48,180 bases of DNA, taken from contig JAFGRY010000007.1 in NCBI GenBank assembly GCA_016934955.1, positions 1 to 48,180 on the forward strand. Direction: 5' to 3'. Shown piece after piece: positions 35,214-43,839 of the stretch; positions within the stretch are counted from its first letter, which is position 1, and each line of letters opens with the position of its first letter. A model generated the notes under the pieces. The model made no database searches. It saw nothing but the letters and a program-made list of their open reading frames with translations, and was not told the origin of the DNA. Source of the DNA: a bacterium (lineage in GTDB: Bacteria; Zhuqueibacterota; QNDG01; JAGLOF01). The position numbers and the translations under genes were made by a program.

Positions 35214-35837
35214 ATGAAGAAACGTCAGATACTGGAAACAGCCGGTGACCTGTTTACCCGGTTCGGTATCCGCCGGGTGACCATCGAAGAGGTCTGCGCC
35301 AAAGCCAATGTGAGCAAAGGGACATTCTATAAGCATTTCAGCAACAAGAATGATCTGGTGATGGCTCTTTTAAACATGATCATGGAAGGGGCAATGGCGG
35401 AATACCGGAACATTATGGCCGGGACCCTGCCGTTCAAGGATAAAGTGAAACGGATGATCAGGATGAAAATGGAGCGGACGGGGGGGATGAGCCGGGAGTT
35501 TCTTATGGATATCATCGAAAGCGGCCCCCCGGAGGCTGTGGCGTATTATAAAGAACAGGCGGCCGCCACGATCGCCGCCATCACCGGTGATTTTATCGCC
35601 GCGCAGCAGCGGGGTGATATCCGGCGCACCATCAAACCCGAATTCATTCTCTACTTTTTCAATCACATGATCGAGATGGTGCAGGATCCAAAACTTGATG
35701 AACTCTATGCCACACCGGGCGAGATGATCAACGAATTGACCAATTTTTTCTTTTACGGTGTTATGCCGGAAGAGGGGTACAGCAGTGAATTTCAGCACGG
35801 GGATGCCGAAAAGGAGGAGCATGCTGATCATGCTTAG
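35214..35837 (+). CDS. TetR/AcrR-family transcriptional regulator
   Basis: The 207-residue protein has the TetR DNA-binding domain at the N-terminus (about 1-50). It contains ILETAGDLFTRFGIRRVTIE, EEVCAKANVSKGTFYKHF and NKNDLVMALL. The C-terminal ligand-binding region is all-helical and diverged. AAGGTAAGG precedes the ATG. It is the first gene of the cassette with an outer-membrane barrel, an ABC system and a LolA-like protein, so it probably represses that cassette until a ligand or envelope state relieves it. The inverted repeat at 35137-35172 is the likely operator. The end overlaps the barrel gene by 17 bases. Confidence 0.93.
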   Translation: MKKRQILETAGDLFTRFGIRRVTIEEVCAKANVSKGTFYKHFSNKNDLVMALLNMIMEGAMAEYRNIMAGTLPFKDKVKRMIRMKMERTGGMSREFLMDIIESGPPEAVAYYKEQAAATIAAITGDFIAAQQRGDIRRTIKPEFILYFFNHMIEMVQDPKLDELYATPGEMINELTNFFFYGVMPEEGYSSEFQHGDAEKEEHADHA

Positions 35838-36969
35838 GAAAGCATATGTGTGGGTGCTGGCGCTGCTGACGGCAGCGATGCCCGCTGCGGGTCAGCACCT
35901 CGCCTGGAAGGGGCAGCTCTCATCCTGGGGAATTGTCAACTTCGAAGACGCGGCTCATCCCCGTATGGGAATACGCTATCTTCCCGCCCTGAACAGTGTG
36001 CTCGGAACCGCCGGCCCTGCTTCGGTTGATCTGGAAGCATCGGTGAATATCTTCGGATCCGCGATAGCCGGCCGGGGCGGGAACAGCGACGCCACGGCAG
36101 AGCTAAAACCGTACCGTCTCTGGATCAGGTGGGCCACGCCTCAGTTCGAGGCCCGGTTCGGCTTGCAGAAGATCAATTTCGGACCCGCGCGCATGCTGCG
36201 TTCACTCATGTGGTTCGACACCATCGACCCCCGCGACCCCCTGCAGCTGACCGACGGTGTCTGGGGGGGGCTGGCCAGGTACTATTTTCTCAATAACATG
36301 AATCTCTGGGCCTGGGTCCTGGCCGGGAATGGCGATCCCAGGGGGTGGGAACAATTCGGCAGTGACGAAAAGATCCCTGAATACGGGGGACGGATCCAGA
36401 TACCGGTCCCCTCTGGTGAGGCGGGTTTTACCTATCACCACCGCCGGGTTGCGGTCGGCGCACTCTGGCAGAACCTTGCGGGTATTTCCCGGACCAGGTT
36501 CATGGAGGACCGCTACGCGCTGGATGTCCGCTGGGATCTCGCCATCGGGGTCTGGGCCGAGGCGGCGCTGACGCAGCAGGCGCTGTCCGCGCCCTTCCGC
36601 AGCCGGAGAATGGTGACCATCGGCGCCGACTATACCGTCGGCCTGGGCAACGGTATTCTGATCACCGGGGAACATCTGATGCTGCAGGTTTCGGAGTCTC
36701 TCAAAGATACGGGAGAAAAGCTCGAGTTTACCGGCGGTGCGGTCAATTACCCGCTCGGGCTCCTGGACGCGGTGACGGTAATGGTGTACAGGGACTGGAA
36801 GAGTGATACCTGGTACCGGTTCCTCAATCTGCAGAGAACCTATGACCGGTGGCAGCTGTTTCTGATTGCGTTCTGGAACCCTGAACTGTTCGATATATAT
36901 CAGGCCACCGCCGGCGAGAATCTTTTCTCGGGCAGAGGCGTACAGCTGATGGCTGTGTTCAACCATTGA
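35821..36969 (+). CDS. Predicted outer-membrane beta-barrel protein
   Basis: The 382-residue product has a signal peptide (VWVLALLTAAMPAAG) followed by alternating hydrophobic and polar strands rich in aromatic residues. It ends in Phe-Asn-His (LMAVFNH), near the aromatic C-terminus expected of barrels. Strand-like pieces include YRLWIRWATPQFEARFGLQK and ALDVRWDLAIGVWAEAALTQ. I do not recognise the family; the pattern recalls porin-like or DUF1302-type barrels. GGAGG at 35813 is only three bases from ATG 35821, so ATG 35830 (12 bases) is an alternative start; either leaves a signal peptide. It overlaps tetR and precedes the ATPase gene by 34 bases. It may be the outer-membrane end of the transport system. 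Confidence 0.78.
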   Translation: MLIMLRKAYVWVLALLTAAMPAAGQHLAWKGQLSSWGIVNFEDAAHPRMGIRYLPALNSVLGTAGPASVDLEASVNIFGSAIAGRGGNSDATAELKPYRLWIRWATPQFEARFGLQKINFGPARMLRSLMWFDTIDPRDPLQLTDGVWGGLARYYFLNNMNLWAWVLAGNGDPRGWEQFGSDEKIPEYGGRIQIPVPSGEAGFTYHHRRVAVGALWQNLAGISRTRFMEDRYALDVRWDLAIGVWAEAALTQQALSAPFRSRRMVTIGADYTVGLGNGILITGEHLMLQVSESLKDTGEKLEFTGGAVNYPLGLLDAVTVMVYRDWKSDTWYRFLNLQRTYDRWQLFLIAFWNPELFDIYQATAGENLFSGRGVQLMAVFNH

Positions 36970-37003
36970 GACAATTATTCCAACGATAGAGGAGACAGAC
37001 ATC

Positions 37004-37720
37004 ATGGCAGATTCCAGAATTATTACGATTGACGGTCTCGTCAAGAAGTTTCCCATGGGAGGAGGCTGGTTTACCGCGCTGAGTGATATTTCGCTCGAGT
37101 TCGGAACCGGAGAATTCGCGGGGTTTGTGGGCCCCAGCGGATCGGGGAAAACGACAGTGCTCAATATCATCGGTTCCCTCGATTCTCCCAGTGAAGGGGA
37201 GGTGATCGTCATGGACAAGTCCATCGGCGAGCTTTCACACGGGGAAGCCGCGAAGCTGAGAAACCGGCATCTGGGCTTTATATTTCAGACCTACAACCTG
37301 CTTCCTGTGTATACCGTGTATGAAAACGTGGAATTTCCCCTGCTGCTGCTCAATATGTCGCCCCGGGCCCGGAAAAAAGCGGTTCTGGAAGCGCTGGAAT
37401 GGGTGGGGCTGACTGACAAGATCAAGTCCCGGCCCGCTCAGCTTTCCGGCGGACAGTGCCAGCGGGTGGCGATCGCCCGGGCGATGGTAAAGAAACCGGT
37501 GCTGGTGCTGGCAGATGAACCGACCGCGAACCTCGACGCGGACAACTCCCACCATATTCTCGAAACCATGGAGACACTGAACCGGGAACTGAAAACGACG
37601 TTCATTTTCGCCACCCATGATCACAAGGTGATCAGGTATCTCAAGCGGAAAATTTCTCTGGAGGATGGAAGGGTGGTAAAGGATGAGATCGTGAAGGCGA
37701 AAAGAAAAGTGAAAGAATGA
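37004..37720 (+). CDS. ABC transporter ATP-binding protein, LolD/MacB-like
   Basis: The 238-residue ATPase has Walker A GPSGSGKTT, the Q-loop in FIFQTYNLLPVYTVYENVEFPL (the LolD/MacB pattern, from about residue 89), signature LSGGQCQRVAIARA and Walker B VLVLADEPTANLD. The H-loop is in FATHDHKVI. No permease is fused to it. Such ATPases pair with FtsX-type permeases, two of which follow at 37968 and 39151. The 247-base gap before the first permease is unusually long and holds a repeat element, but no terminator or promoter stands out. GAGGAGA precedes the ATG. Confidence 0.95.
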   Translation: MADSRIITIDGLVKKFPMGGGWFTALSDISLEFGTGEFAGFVGPSGSGKTTVLNIIGSLDSPSEGEVIVMDKSIGELSHGEAAKLRNRHLGFIFQTYNLLPVYTVYENVEFPLLLLNMSPRARKKAVLEALEWVGLTDKIKSRPAQLSGGQCQRVAIARAMVKKPVLVLADEPTANLDADNSHHILETMETLNRELKTTFIFATHDHKVIRYLKRKISLEDGRVVKDEIVKAKRKVKE

Positions 37721-37726
37721 TGCTCT

Positions 37727-37946
37727 CAGGAGACAGCAGACAGGAGACCTGAAGGAAAAAGGATAAAGGTAAAAGGCCCTGCCCCTCCCTGTCTTGATCC
37801 GCTGAATTCTCTGAAACTGCTCAAGAGGGATAATTAATTATAATTTTGGCGTATATGATGATATTTCCAAAAATAGAGATGTGTTTTAATGAGGGAACCG
37901 GATTGAAAAGGAGCTGTCGGCCTCCTGCCTCCGGTCTCCTGTCTCC
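37727..37946. repeat. GGAGAC-type inverted repeat pair
   Basis: The left arm (37727-37752) contains CAGGAGACAGCAGACAGGAG. The right arm (37921-37946) contains CCTCCTGCCTCCGGTCTCC and is its imperfect reverse complement, about 170 bases away. A second purine-rich run of AAGGATAAAGG type follows the left arm (37753-37776). The interior is A/T-rich and shows no gene. The right arm is an almost exact inverted copy (24 of 26 bases) of the arm at 41201-41226. Confidence 0.7.
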
Positions 37947-37967
37947 TTTTGAAAGGAGGATCCATTC

Positions 37968-39140
37968 ATGATAGCTTTAAAACTCGCATACAGAAACCTC
38001 AAAGGCGCGGGACTGCGCACGTGGCTGAACGTCATCGTCCTCTCCTTCGCTTACGTGATCATCATTTTCAACCAGGGCTTCCTGGACGGATGGAGCCGGC
38101 AGGCCCGGGAGGATATGATCGACTGGGAGATCGGAGGCGGTGTTTACTGGAACGCGGCCTACGATCCCTATGACATCTTCACGATACAGGACGGTCACGG
38201 GCTGCCGCCGTCGGCTTTGCAGGGTTTGATCGAGGACAATCTGGCGGAACCGGTGCTGGTGGCCCAGGCGGCCATTTATCCCGAGGGGCGGGTTCAGAGC
38301 ATCCTGCTGAACGGTATCGATCCCGGCCAGACGATTCTCAAGCTGCCGACAGCACCGCTCGCCGCCGACATTGACGAGATCCCGGTGCTTATCGGAACGC
38401 GGATGGCGAAGCGCACCGGCCTGCAGGAGGGGGATTTTGTCACCGTCCGCTGGCGGGATGTGAACGACACCTTTGACGCGACCGAGGCGAAAGTGGTGAA
38501 AATCATGAAAACCAATGACGCCAACGTCGACATCGGACAGCTCTGGGTGCCTATGAACCGGCTGCAGACGATGATGTCGGCCAGGGGCGAGGCGACCACC
38601 ATTATTCTTTCTCCGGAGATTACCGATCCTCCGGCGGCCGTGGGCTGGGAGTTCAAGGATTATAATTTTCTGCTCAAAGAGGTCCGGGCGCTGATCAAAA
38701 CGAAATCGATCGGCGGATCTACCATGTTCATCCTGCTGCTCTTCCTGGCGGGACTGGCGATATTCGATTCGCAGATGCTCGCCGTATTCAAGCGCCGCAA
38801 GGAGATCGGTACACTGATCGCCCTGGGAATGACCAGGACCAGAGTCGTGCGTATTTTTACGGTGGAGGGTGCCATGCACGGCATTCTCGCCGCCCTGGTC
38901 GCGGCCGTATACGGTATCCCTCTGCTCGGGATGCTGGCAAAGTCGGGATGGGCCATGCCGGAAGTGGCCGATACAATGGGAATCGTCATCGCGGAAAAGA
39001 TTTTTCCCCTGTTCAGCATCGGGCTGATCGCGGGCACCACTGCAGTGGTCATGATCACGGTCACCATTGTCAGTTATATCCCGGCCCGGAAAATAGCGCA
39101 GCTGAACCCCACCGAGGCGATTAAAGGTAAAATAAGCTGA
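37968..39140 (+). CDS. FtsX-family ABC permease (first of two)
   Basis: The 390-residue inner-membrane protein has the MacB/LolC-type permease plan. One TM is near the N-terminus (VIVLSFAYVIIIFNQGFL), then a periplasmic domain of about 230 residues, then three TM segments (FILLLFLAGLAIFDSQML, MHGILAALVAAVYGIPLL, IGLIAGTTAVVMITVTIV). It ends with the cytoplasmic PARKIAQLNPTEAIKG, a typical FtsX-family tail. The coupling loop is FKRRKEIGTLIALGMTRTRVVRIF. GAAAGGAGG precedes the ATG. Together with the next gene it should form the membrane part of the transporter driven by the 37004 ATPase, in the LolC/LolE manner. Confidence 0.93.
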   Translation: MIALKLAYRNLKGAGLRTWLNVIVLSFAYVIIIFNQGFLDGWSRQAREDMIDWEIGGGVYWNAAYDPYDIFTIQDGHGLPPSALQGLIEDNLAEPVLVAQAAIYPEGRVQSILLNGIDPGQTILKLPTAPLAADIDEIPVLIGTRMAKRTGLQEGDFVTVRWRDVNDTFDATEAKVVKIMKTNDANVDIGQLWVPMNRLQTMMSARGEATTIILSPEITDPPAAVGWEFKDYNFLLKEVRALIKTKSIGGSTMFILLLFLAGLAIFDSQMLAVFKRRKEIGTLIALGMTRTRVVRIFTVEGAMHGILAALVAAVYGIPLLGMLAKSGWAMPEVADTMGIVIAEKIFPLFSIGLIAGTTAVVMITVTIVSYIPARKIAQLNPTEAIKGKIS

Positions 39141-39150
39141 GAGGGTATCC

Positions 39151-40425
39151 ATGATTCGATTTCTCTTTAAAGGATTGATCCGGGACCGGTCGCGCAGCTT
39201 CTTTCCGATTCTCACGGTTACTGCCGGTGTGATGCTCACGGTAGTGTTCCACGCCTGGCTGGGAGGAGTCCTGAGTGACATTGTCCGGACCAGCGCGACC
39301 TTCACCACCGGGCATGTGAAGGTCATGTCCCGGTCCTATGCTGAAGAACAGGCCCAGGTGCCGAACGATCTGGCGCTGCTGGGTGTCGGTCAGCTGATGA
39401 GCGATCTGGAAGAAGCCTTCCCGGATATGATCTGGACAAGCCGGATTACATTCGGAGGCCTGCTGGATATTCCCGATTCTACCGGAGAAACCCGTTCCCA
39501 GGGCCCCGTGATGGGTATGGGAATCAGCCTGCTGGATGCATCGAAAGGCGATGTCGATCGGATGGGAATCAGGGAAGCGGTGACCGCCGGATCAATACCC
39601 GCGCATCCCGGAGAGATTCTCATCAGTGATGAACTCGCCGGGAAACTCAAGGTCGAACCCGGTGAACAGGCGACCTTCATCGGCTCGACCATGTACGGCA
39701 GCATTACCTTCTATAATTTTGTGATTGCCGGCACGGTTCATTTCGGGATCATGGCCATGGACCGGGGCGCCATTATCGCCGATATCGAAGATGTACGTAC
39801 CGCCTTGAATATGGAAGACGGCGCCGGAGAGATTCTCGGTTACTTTAAAAGCGGCGTGTATGATGACAAGGCCGCCCGAGCCGTCGTAAACAGGTTTCAG
39901 GATATCTATGGATCCGCCGGGGGTGATTTCGACCCGGTTATGGCGACGCTCCGGGAGCAGGAGGGCCTGGAACAGTATCTCGCGATGGCCGAAAACATGA
40001 GCGGTGTTCTGGTTACCATGTTTATCGTGGCCATGTCACTGGTGCTCTGGAACGCCGGGCTGATCGGCGGTCTCCGCAGATATGGTGAGATCGGCGTGCG
40101 GCTGGCGATAGGAGAATCGAAATCACATGTCTACCGGACGATGATGCTGGAATCGCTGCTTATCGGCCTCATCGGCTCTTGCATCGGGATCGGCATCGGA
40201 CTCGCCATATCATTTTACCTGCAGACGCATGGGATCAATTTCGGTGCTTTTACGAGAGGCTCCTCGATGATGATCTCGAATTACATATATGCGAGAGTCC
40301 TGCCTGAAACCTATTATATAGGGCTCATTCCCGGGCTGTTTTCCACCCTATTGGGAGCAGGTCTCGCCGGCATCGGCATTTACAAGCGGCAGACCGCTCA
40401 GCTCTTCAAGGAGCTGGAAGTGTAA
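39151..40425 (+). CDS. FtsX-family ABC permease (second of two)
   Basis: The 424-residue permease is related to, but clearly different from, the product of 37968-39140. It starts ten bases after that gene. The N-terminal TM is FPILTVTAGVMLTVVFHAWL. The periplasmic domain is longer, and three C-terminal TMs follow (LVTMFIVAMSLVLWNAGLI, SLLIGLIGSCIGIGIGLAI, YIGLIPGLFSTLLGAGLAGI). The coupling loop is LRRYGEIGVRLAIGESKSHV. Two unequal permeases with one ATPase mirror LolC-LolD-LolE, which extracts lipoproteins from the inner membrane. The substrate here is not known. GAGAGGG lies before the ATG. Confidence 0.93.
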   Translation: MIRFLFKGLIRDRSRSFFPILTVTAGVMLTVVFHAWLGGVLSDIVRTSATFTTGHVKVMSRSYAEEQAQVPNDLALLGVGQLMSDLEEAFPDMIWTSRITFGGLLDIPDSTGETRSQGPVMGMGISLLDASKGDVDRMGIREAVTAGSIPAHPGEILISDELAGKLKVEPGEQATFIGSTMYGSITFYNFVIAGTVHFGIMAMDRGAIIADIEDVRTALNMEDGAGEILGYFKSGVYDDKAARAVVNRFQDIYGSAGGDFDPVMATLREQEGLEQYLAMAENMSGVLVTMFIVAMSLVLWNAGLIGGLRRYGEIGVRLAIGESKSHVYRTMMLESLLIGLIGSCIGIGIGLAISFYLQTHGINFGAFTRGSSMMISNYIYARVLPETYYIGLIPGLFSTLLGAGLAGIGIYKRQTAQLFKELEV

Positions 40426-40460
40426 CGGATGAAGATCATTGAGACAGAGAGGACGAACGT

Positions 40461-41198
40461 ATGAAATGGATACCCTGTATTGTTCTGCTGCTTGCCGGCG
40501 GAGGTCTCTTCGCCCAGCAGCCGACCGCGGACTACATTCTGCAGAAAATCGACGATAATCAGAATGCGGATTCGAGAATTATCAGCTCACGCATGATCAT
40601 TCACGGCCGGCGGGGCAGCCGCACCATTGAATCGAAGAGCTGGATCGAAGGGGATGAAAAATCGTTTACCGAATACCTGGCTCCGGCCAGGGAGAAGGGC
40701 ACGAAAATGCTGAAACTGGGAGATGATCTCTGGACCTATTCGCCTTCTACCGACCGGATCATCAGGATTTCGGGCCACATGCTGCGGCAGTCGGTGATGG
40801 GGTCGGATCTCTCCTATGAAGATATGATGGAGGATCACTCCCTGGTCGAGATGTACAAGGCGACAATTATCGGCAGCGAACGGATCGACGATCGGGACTG
40901 CTGGATTATCGAACTGACGGCGAAGAACGAAGAGGTCGCGTACTATGCCCGCAAAATCTGGGTCGACAGGGAGCGCTATAACATTCTGCGGGAGGACCGG
41001 TTCGGAAAGAGCGGGCGGCTGCTTAAAACGACAACGGTCTCCGATGTCCGCATGCAGGACGGCCGCTGGGTCGCGGGAAGAATCGTGTTCAAGGATGTGC
41101 TGAAGAACGGTGAGGGCACGGAGTTTCTCGTGGACTCGGTTGAGTTCAACAGGGATATTCCGGCGTATCTGTTCAGCAAGGCGGCGTTGAAGAAATAA
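40461..41198 (+). CDS. LolA-like periplasmic outer-membrane lipoprotein-sorting protein
   Basis: The 245-residue product has a signal peptide (IPCIVLLLAGGGLFAQ, cleaved near residue 18). A single domain of the LolA-like, half-barrel type follows. Recognisable parts are ADYILQKIDDNQNADSR near the start, SFTEYLAPAREKGTKML, DDLWTYSPSTDRIIRISG and RYNILREDRFGKSGRLLK. This family is annotated as 'outer membrane lipoprotein-sorting protein' and differs from classical LolA in having a longer N-terminal part and no LolB. It would accept a lipid or lipoprotein from the ABC complex and carry it across the periplasm, perhaps to the barrel encoded at 35821. It closes the cassette; repeats follow. Confidence 0.92.
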   Translation: MKWIPCIVLLLAGGGLFAQQPTADYILQKIDDNQNADSRIISSRMIIHGRRGSRTIESKSWIEGDEKSFTEYLAPAREKGTKMLKLGDDLWTYSPSTDRIIRISGHMLRQSVMGSDLSYEDMMEDHSLVEMYKATIIGSERIDDRDCWIIELTAKNEEVAYYARKIWVDRERYNILREDRFGKSGRLLKTTTVSDVRMQDGRWVAGRIVFKDVLKNGEGTEFLVDSVEFNRDIPAYLFSKAALKK

Positions 41199-41200
41199 AC

Positions 41201-41398
41201 GGAGACGGGAGACCGGAGGCAGGAGACTTTGTCCCGTCCTGAATATCTCCAACGGAAGAAACGAAATTCACGAAAGTGATACAAAGAAGTTAAAAAGCCT
41301 GCAAGCGGCGGTCCCTGACCGCCGTTATTCCCGGCAGCGTTTAGAGGCCTGCTTAATGACTCTTGGGGGAGAGCCCGGGGATAGGGTCTCCTGTCTTT
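41201..41398. repeat. GGAGAC-type inverted pair with a nested ACGAAA half-element
   Basis: The left arm (41201-41227) begins GGAGACGGGAGACCGGAGG. The right arm, shorter, is GGTCTCCTGTCTTT (41385-41398). Between them lies a single 27-base ACGAAA-type arm (41249-41275, beginning CCAACGGAAGAAACG), whose partner arm is missing, and a GC hairpin (41306-41324). This is an assemblage of pieces of several repeat families, in the gap between two convergent genes. Confidence 0.65.
41306..41324 (+). terminator. Possible terminator hairpin after the LolA-like gene
   Basis: A perfect 8-base stem, CGGCGGTC (41306-41313) with GACCGCCG (41317-41324), has a 3-base loop and is followed by TTATT. The T tract is weak and the hairpin is 108 bases past the stop codon, so a terminator role is uncertain. 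Confidence 0.4.
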
Positions 41399-41400
41399 GT

Positions 41401-41440
41401 AAAAAGAAGGCCCCCCGCCGCGAGTACGGCGGGGGGCCTT
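41401..41440 (-). terminator. Intrinsic terminator of the coiled-coil protein gene
   Basis: A perfect 14-base GC-rich stem, AAGGCCCCCCGCCG (41407-41420) with CGGCGGGGGGCCTT (41427-41440), encloses a 6-base loop. On the minus strand it ends in CTTTTT. It lies 22 bases past the stop of the 41463-42173 gene. Confidence 0.92.
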
Positions 41441-41462
41441 CAGTAAATGATACAGAACGTTC

Positions 41463-42173
41463 CTACTTCTGCTTTTTGATAGTGAACTTCTCCTCGTCGA
41501 TGGTTTTCCCGACGGTATCGGCATACAGATCCTTGATCCGGTCGCTGATATCCTTGGACACTTTTTTCCCGTTCACCTCGCAGCTGCCATCCTTGAATTT
41601 GATTTCGAATTCCCCGGTGTCGGAAATAATGTCTTCTTCTGCAAGTCGGTCGAGAAACGCTTCCAGTCGTTCGTAGGTCATCGCCGCTTCGAGATGCCGT
41701 TCCCTGACCTCGGCGAGACGCTCTTCCATGCGAAGCGCTTCTTCCAGGAGCCGGTCGGCGTTTCTCGTCTGGGTTCTCTCGAGACGCGCGCGCAGACTGT
41801 CGAGTTTTCGTTCCGTCATGACCATGCGTTCGATCTCATCCTCCCGCAGATGACGGGTTTTAAGGAGCTGCTGGCGGATCTTTTCGATTTTTGGACGAAG
41901 CTCTTCCACGTTCCGCAGTTCCAGGTAGGACCAGAGGAGTGAGCGGTATTCGTGCCATTTCTCTTCGGGTACCGGTTCCCCTTTATCCATGACCGAAACG
42001 ATGGAATGATCGGAAGATCGGAAGCTGATGACGATCTCTTCATTGTTCATGAAGCCGGATTTCTTGATCGTGATCACATCGATGGAATCTTCATGAACGA
42101 TGCTGTATTCCATTGCCGCGGCGGATCCGGCCATAACCAGGACGATGGCGATAATGACGGGTATGCGTTTCAT
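41463..42173 (-). CDS. Periplasmic coiled-coil protein of unknown function
   Basis: The 236-residue product has a signal peptide (VIIAIVLVMAGSAAA) and no lipobox. Residues about 20-70 are beta-rich. About 80-175 is a highly charged coiled coil (ELRPKIEKIRQQLLKTRHL, RKLDSLRARLERTQTRNADR). The C-terminal part is short and Lys-rich (FKDGSCEVNGKKVSKDISDR). I do not recognise a family. AAGGAGA precedes the ATG. The upstream S41 peptidase gene on the same strand ends 161 bases before it; that gap has a TATTAT box but no good -35, so co-transcription is possible. A strong terminator follows. Confidence 0.8.
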   Translation of the reverse strand: MKRIPVIIAIVLVMAGSAAAMEYSIVHEDSIDVITIKKSGFMNNEEIVISFRSSDHSIVSVMDKGEPVPEEKWHEYRSLLWSYLELRNVEELRPKIEKIRQQLLKTRHLREDEIERMVMTERKLDSLRARLERTQTRNADRLLEEALRMEERLAEVRERHLEAAMTYERLEAFLDRLAEEDIISDTGEFEIKFKDGSCEVNGKKVSKDISDRIKDLYADTVGKTIDEEKFTIKKQK

Positions 42174-42334
42174 TGTCTGTCTCCTTATGTTTCTCCGTTG
42201 TTCTGCTATAATATACGCAGAGAAAAAAAGGAAATTCGCCGAATGTCCGCAAGTATCGCCGCCGTGTCGCCAATGACACCTGACCGGCGCAAGCGTCCGC
42301 CACGGCCGGGAACCAGTCGTGTGTCCGGTAGGCG

Positions 42335-43666
42335 CTATCGAGCCCTGGGCATGGTTCTGGTCTCACCGTTTTCAAGCAGTGCTTTCATGCCGGTAACGGC
42401 TCCTTCCTCGTTGCGCAGGAACTCGCCCCTGATCTTCAGGTTGTCTTCGATAATGAAGCGGGTGTCGCTGAGAAAATGCAGTCGTTTAAATTGTTTGCTG
42501 CCGGGTTCTTTGATATAGCACCCATCCTCACGGGTGGTTACTTTCACCGGACCGTAGCTGCCGGCAACATTCGCGAGTACATCCGAAGCGGGAATGATTG
42601 CATCGAGAAGCGCTTTATGGTACTCCCACTGCCATGTGAGGGCCGCCCGGGTCGATCCCTCCGCTTCCATCCTCAGGCTGTCCAGCGCCATAATATAAGC
42701 GGTGTCGAATGCTGTATCACTATCTGTCTTAATATCGGGTTCGATTCCCACGCCTTCCCAGCCGGTGTTTGTCTTCGGATCATACGAACGGGAATTGGGA
42801 ACACGAAGGCTGAGATAGTATTTGGGGAAATAGAAAAAAGTGATGCCATGTCCGCCGCCGCTGGTGGTCTCTCCGATAATGGTGGCGCGATGCTGGTTTT
42901 TCAGGTCGAAGGCAAACTCTTCCGCCGCGGAAAATGTGTAGTCGTTGCTCGTAAGCACATAGAGGTCGGTACTTGCCATGACCGGGCCCTGCACGGTTGC
43001 GTATGTCCAATACTGTCTGGTGATGTCGCCGTCACGTTTCCAGGTATTCAGATAGTGCACCGGTTCAGCAAAGAAGTAGCTGATCATCAGTTGAACCAGT
43101 TCACCATACCCGCCACCGTTCCAACGGAGATCAATGATCAGTGCATCGCAGTTGGCAAGGAAATTCATCGCAGCTATGGCGGTAGGTGCCGCATAGCGCG
43201 GATCACGAAATGAGTCAAGTCGCAGGTAGCCGATATTCCCGTCCAGGCGCTTGATCTCCTTGAATTCATAATTATTTTTGCGGTCCCCGATAATTTCTTT
43301 GGGAATAATCTCGTCCTTGGGTGGATCGATTACGGGATTGATGCGAATATGCAGGTCTTTGCTTACCGACTGTAAATCATGAGTCAGGGCTTTTCTGAAT
43401 GAAGAAAGCGTTTTTTGGTCTTTGTAGGCTCCACTCTTGGCCTGTGTGTGAAGATAGTTGTTCATGCCGGAGGCTGTTTCCGCATCAATATAGCTCAGTT
43501 CCAGCTTGTCGCATATCCAGCCGATGATTTCATTCTGCATGTCTACAGTGAGCGTCATGGCATTTACCTCAGCCATCGTCGGTTGTGTATCCTGCGCACT
43601 GCCGGGCAGTACCGGGAATATGGACAGCAGGAGAGTGATCGGGACACACAGGGATGTTAATTTCAT
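42335..43666 (-). CDS. S41-family serine peptidase, exported
   Basis: The 443-residue protein has a signal peptide (LCVPITLLLSIFPVLPGSA). An N-terminal helical domain of the IRBP/tricorn-like S41 type (about 35-110, with DLQSVSKDLHIRINP) follows. The catalytic domain has DLRWNGGG (179-186), the probable nucleophile Ser246 in YTFSAAEEFAFDL and GETTSGGGH (265-273). No PDZ domain is visible, which sets it apart from CtpA. The C-terminal 90 residues form an extra beta-rich domain. It is likely to cut peptides in the periplasm or outside the cell. AGGAGG lies before the ATG. It is divergent from the LytS-type kinase operon, with 272 bases between them. Confidence 0.9.
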   Translation of the reverse strand: MKLTSLCVPITLLLSIFPVLPGSAQDTQPTMAEVNAMTLTVDMQNEIIGWICDKLELSYIDAETASGMNNYLHTQAKSGAYKDQKTLSSFRKALTHDLQSVSKDLHIRINPVIDPPKDEIIPKEIIGDRKNNYEFKEIKRLDGNIGYLRLDSFRDPRYAAPTAIAAMNFLANCDALIIDLRWNGGGYGELVQLMISYFFAEPVHYLNTWKRDGDITRQYWTYATVQGPVMASTDLYVLTSNDYTFSAAEEFAFDLKNQHRATIIGETTSGGGHGITFFYFPKYYLSLRVPNSRSYDPKTNTGWEGVGIEPDIKTDSDTAFDTAYIMALDSLRMEAEGSTRAALTWQWEYHKALLDAIIPASDVLANVAGSYGPVKVTTREDGCYIKEPGSKQFKRLHFLSDTRFIIEDNLKIRGEFLRNEEGAVTGMKALLENGETRTMPRAR

Positions 43667-43839
43667 TTCGATTTCCTCCTCTTGGGCTTTTCATGCTTCG
43701 GAAGGGACCCTATTACCGGATACATCAGTGTATACTGCACGAACAGGCGGATCTGACATCTGAACAGGATGGTGCGGTTCACGTCCGTATTCGGCGTGTT
43801 TATGGGTTTTTTCGGGTCTGTTATGCCACCAATGAAACA

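Noticed and set aside
37921..41227. Possible composite transposon bounded by the 26-base inverted sequences
   Set aside because: No transposase or integrase gene lies inside, and I saw no target-site duplication; kept only as a possible recombination substrate.
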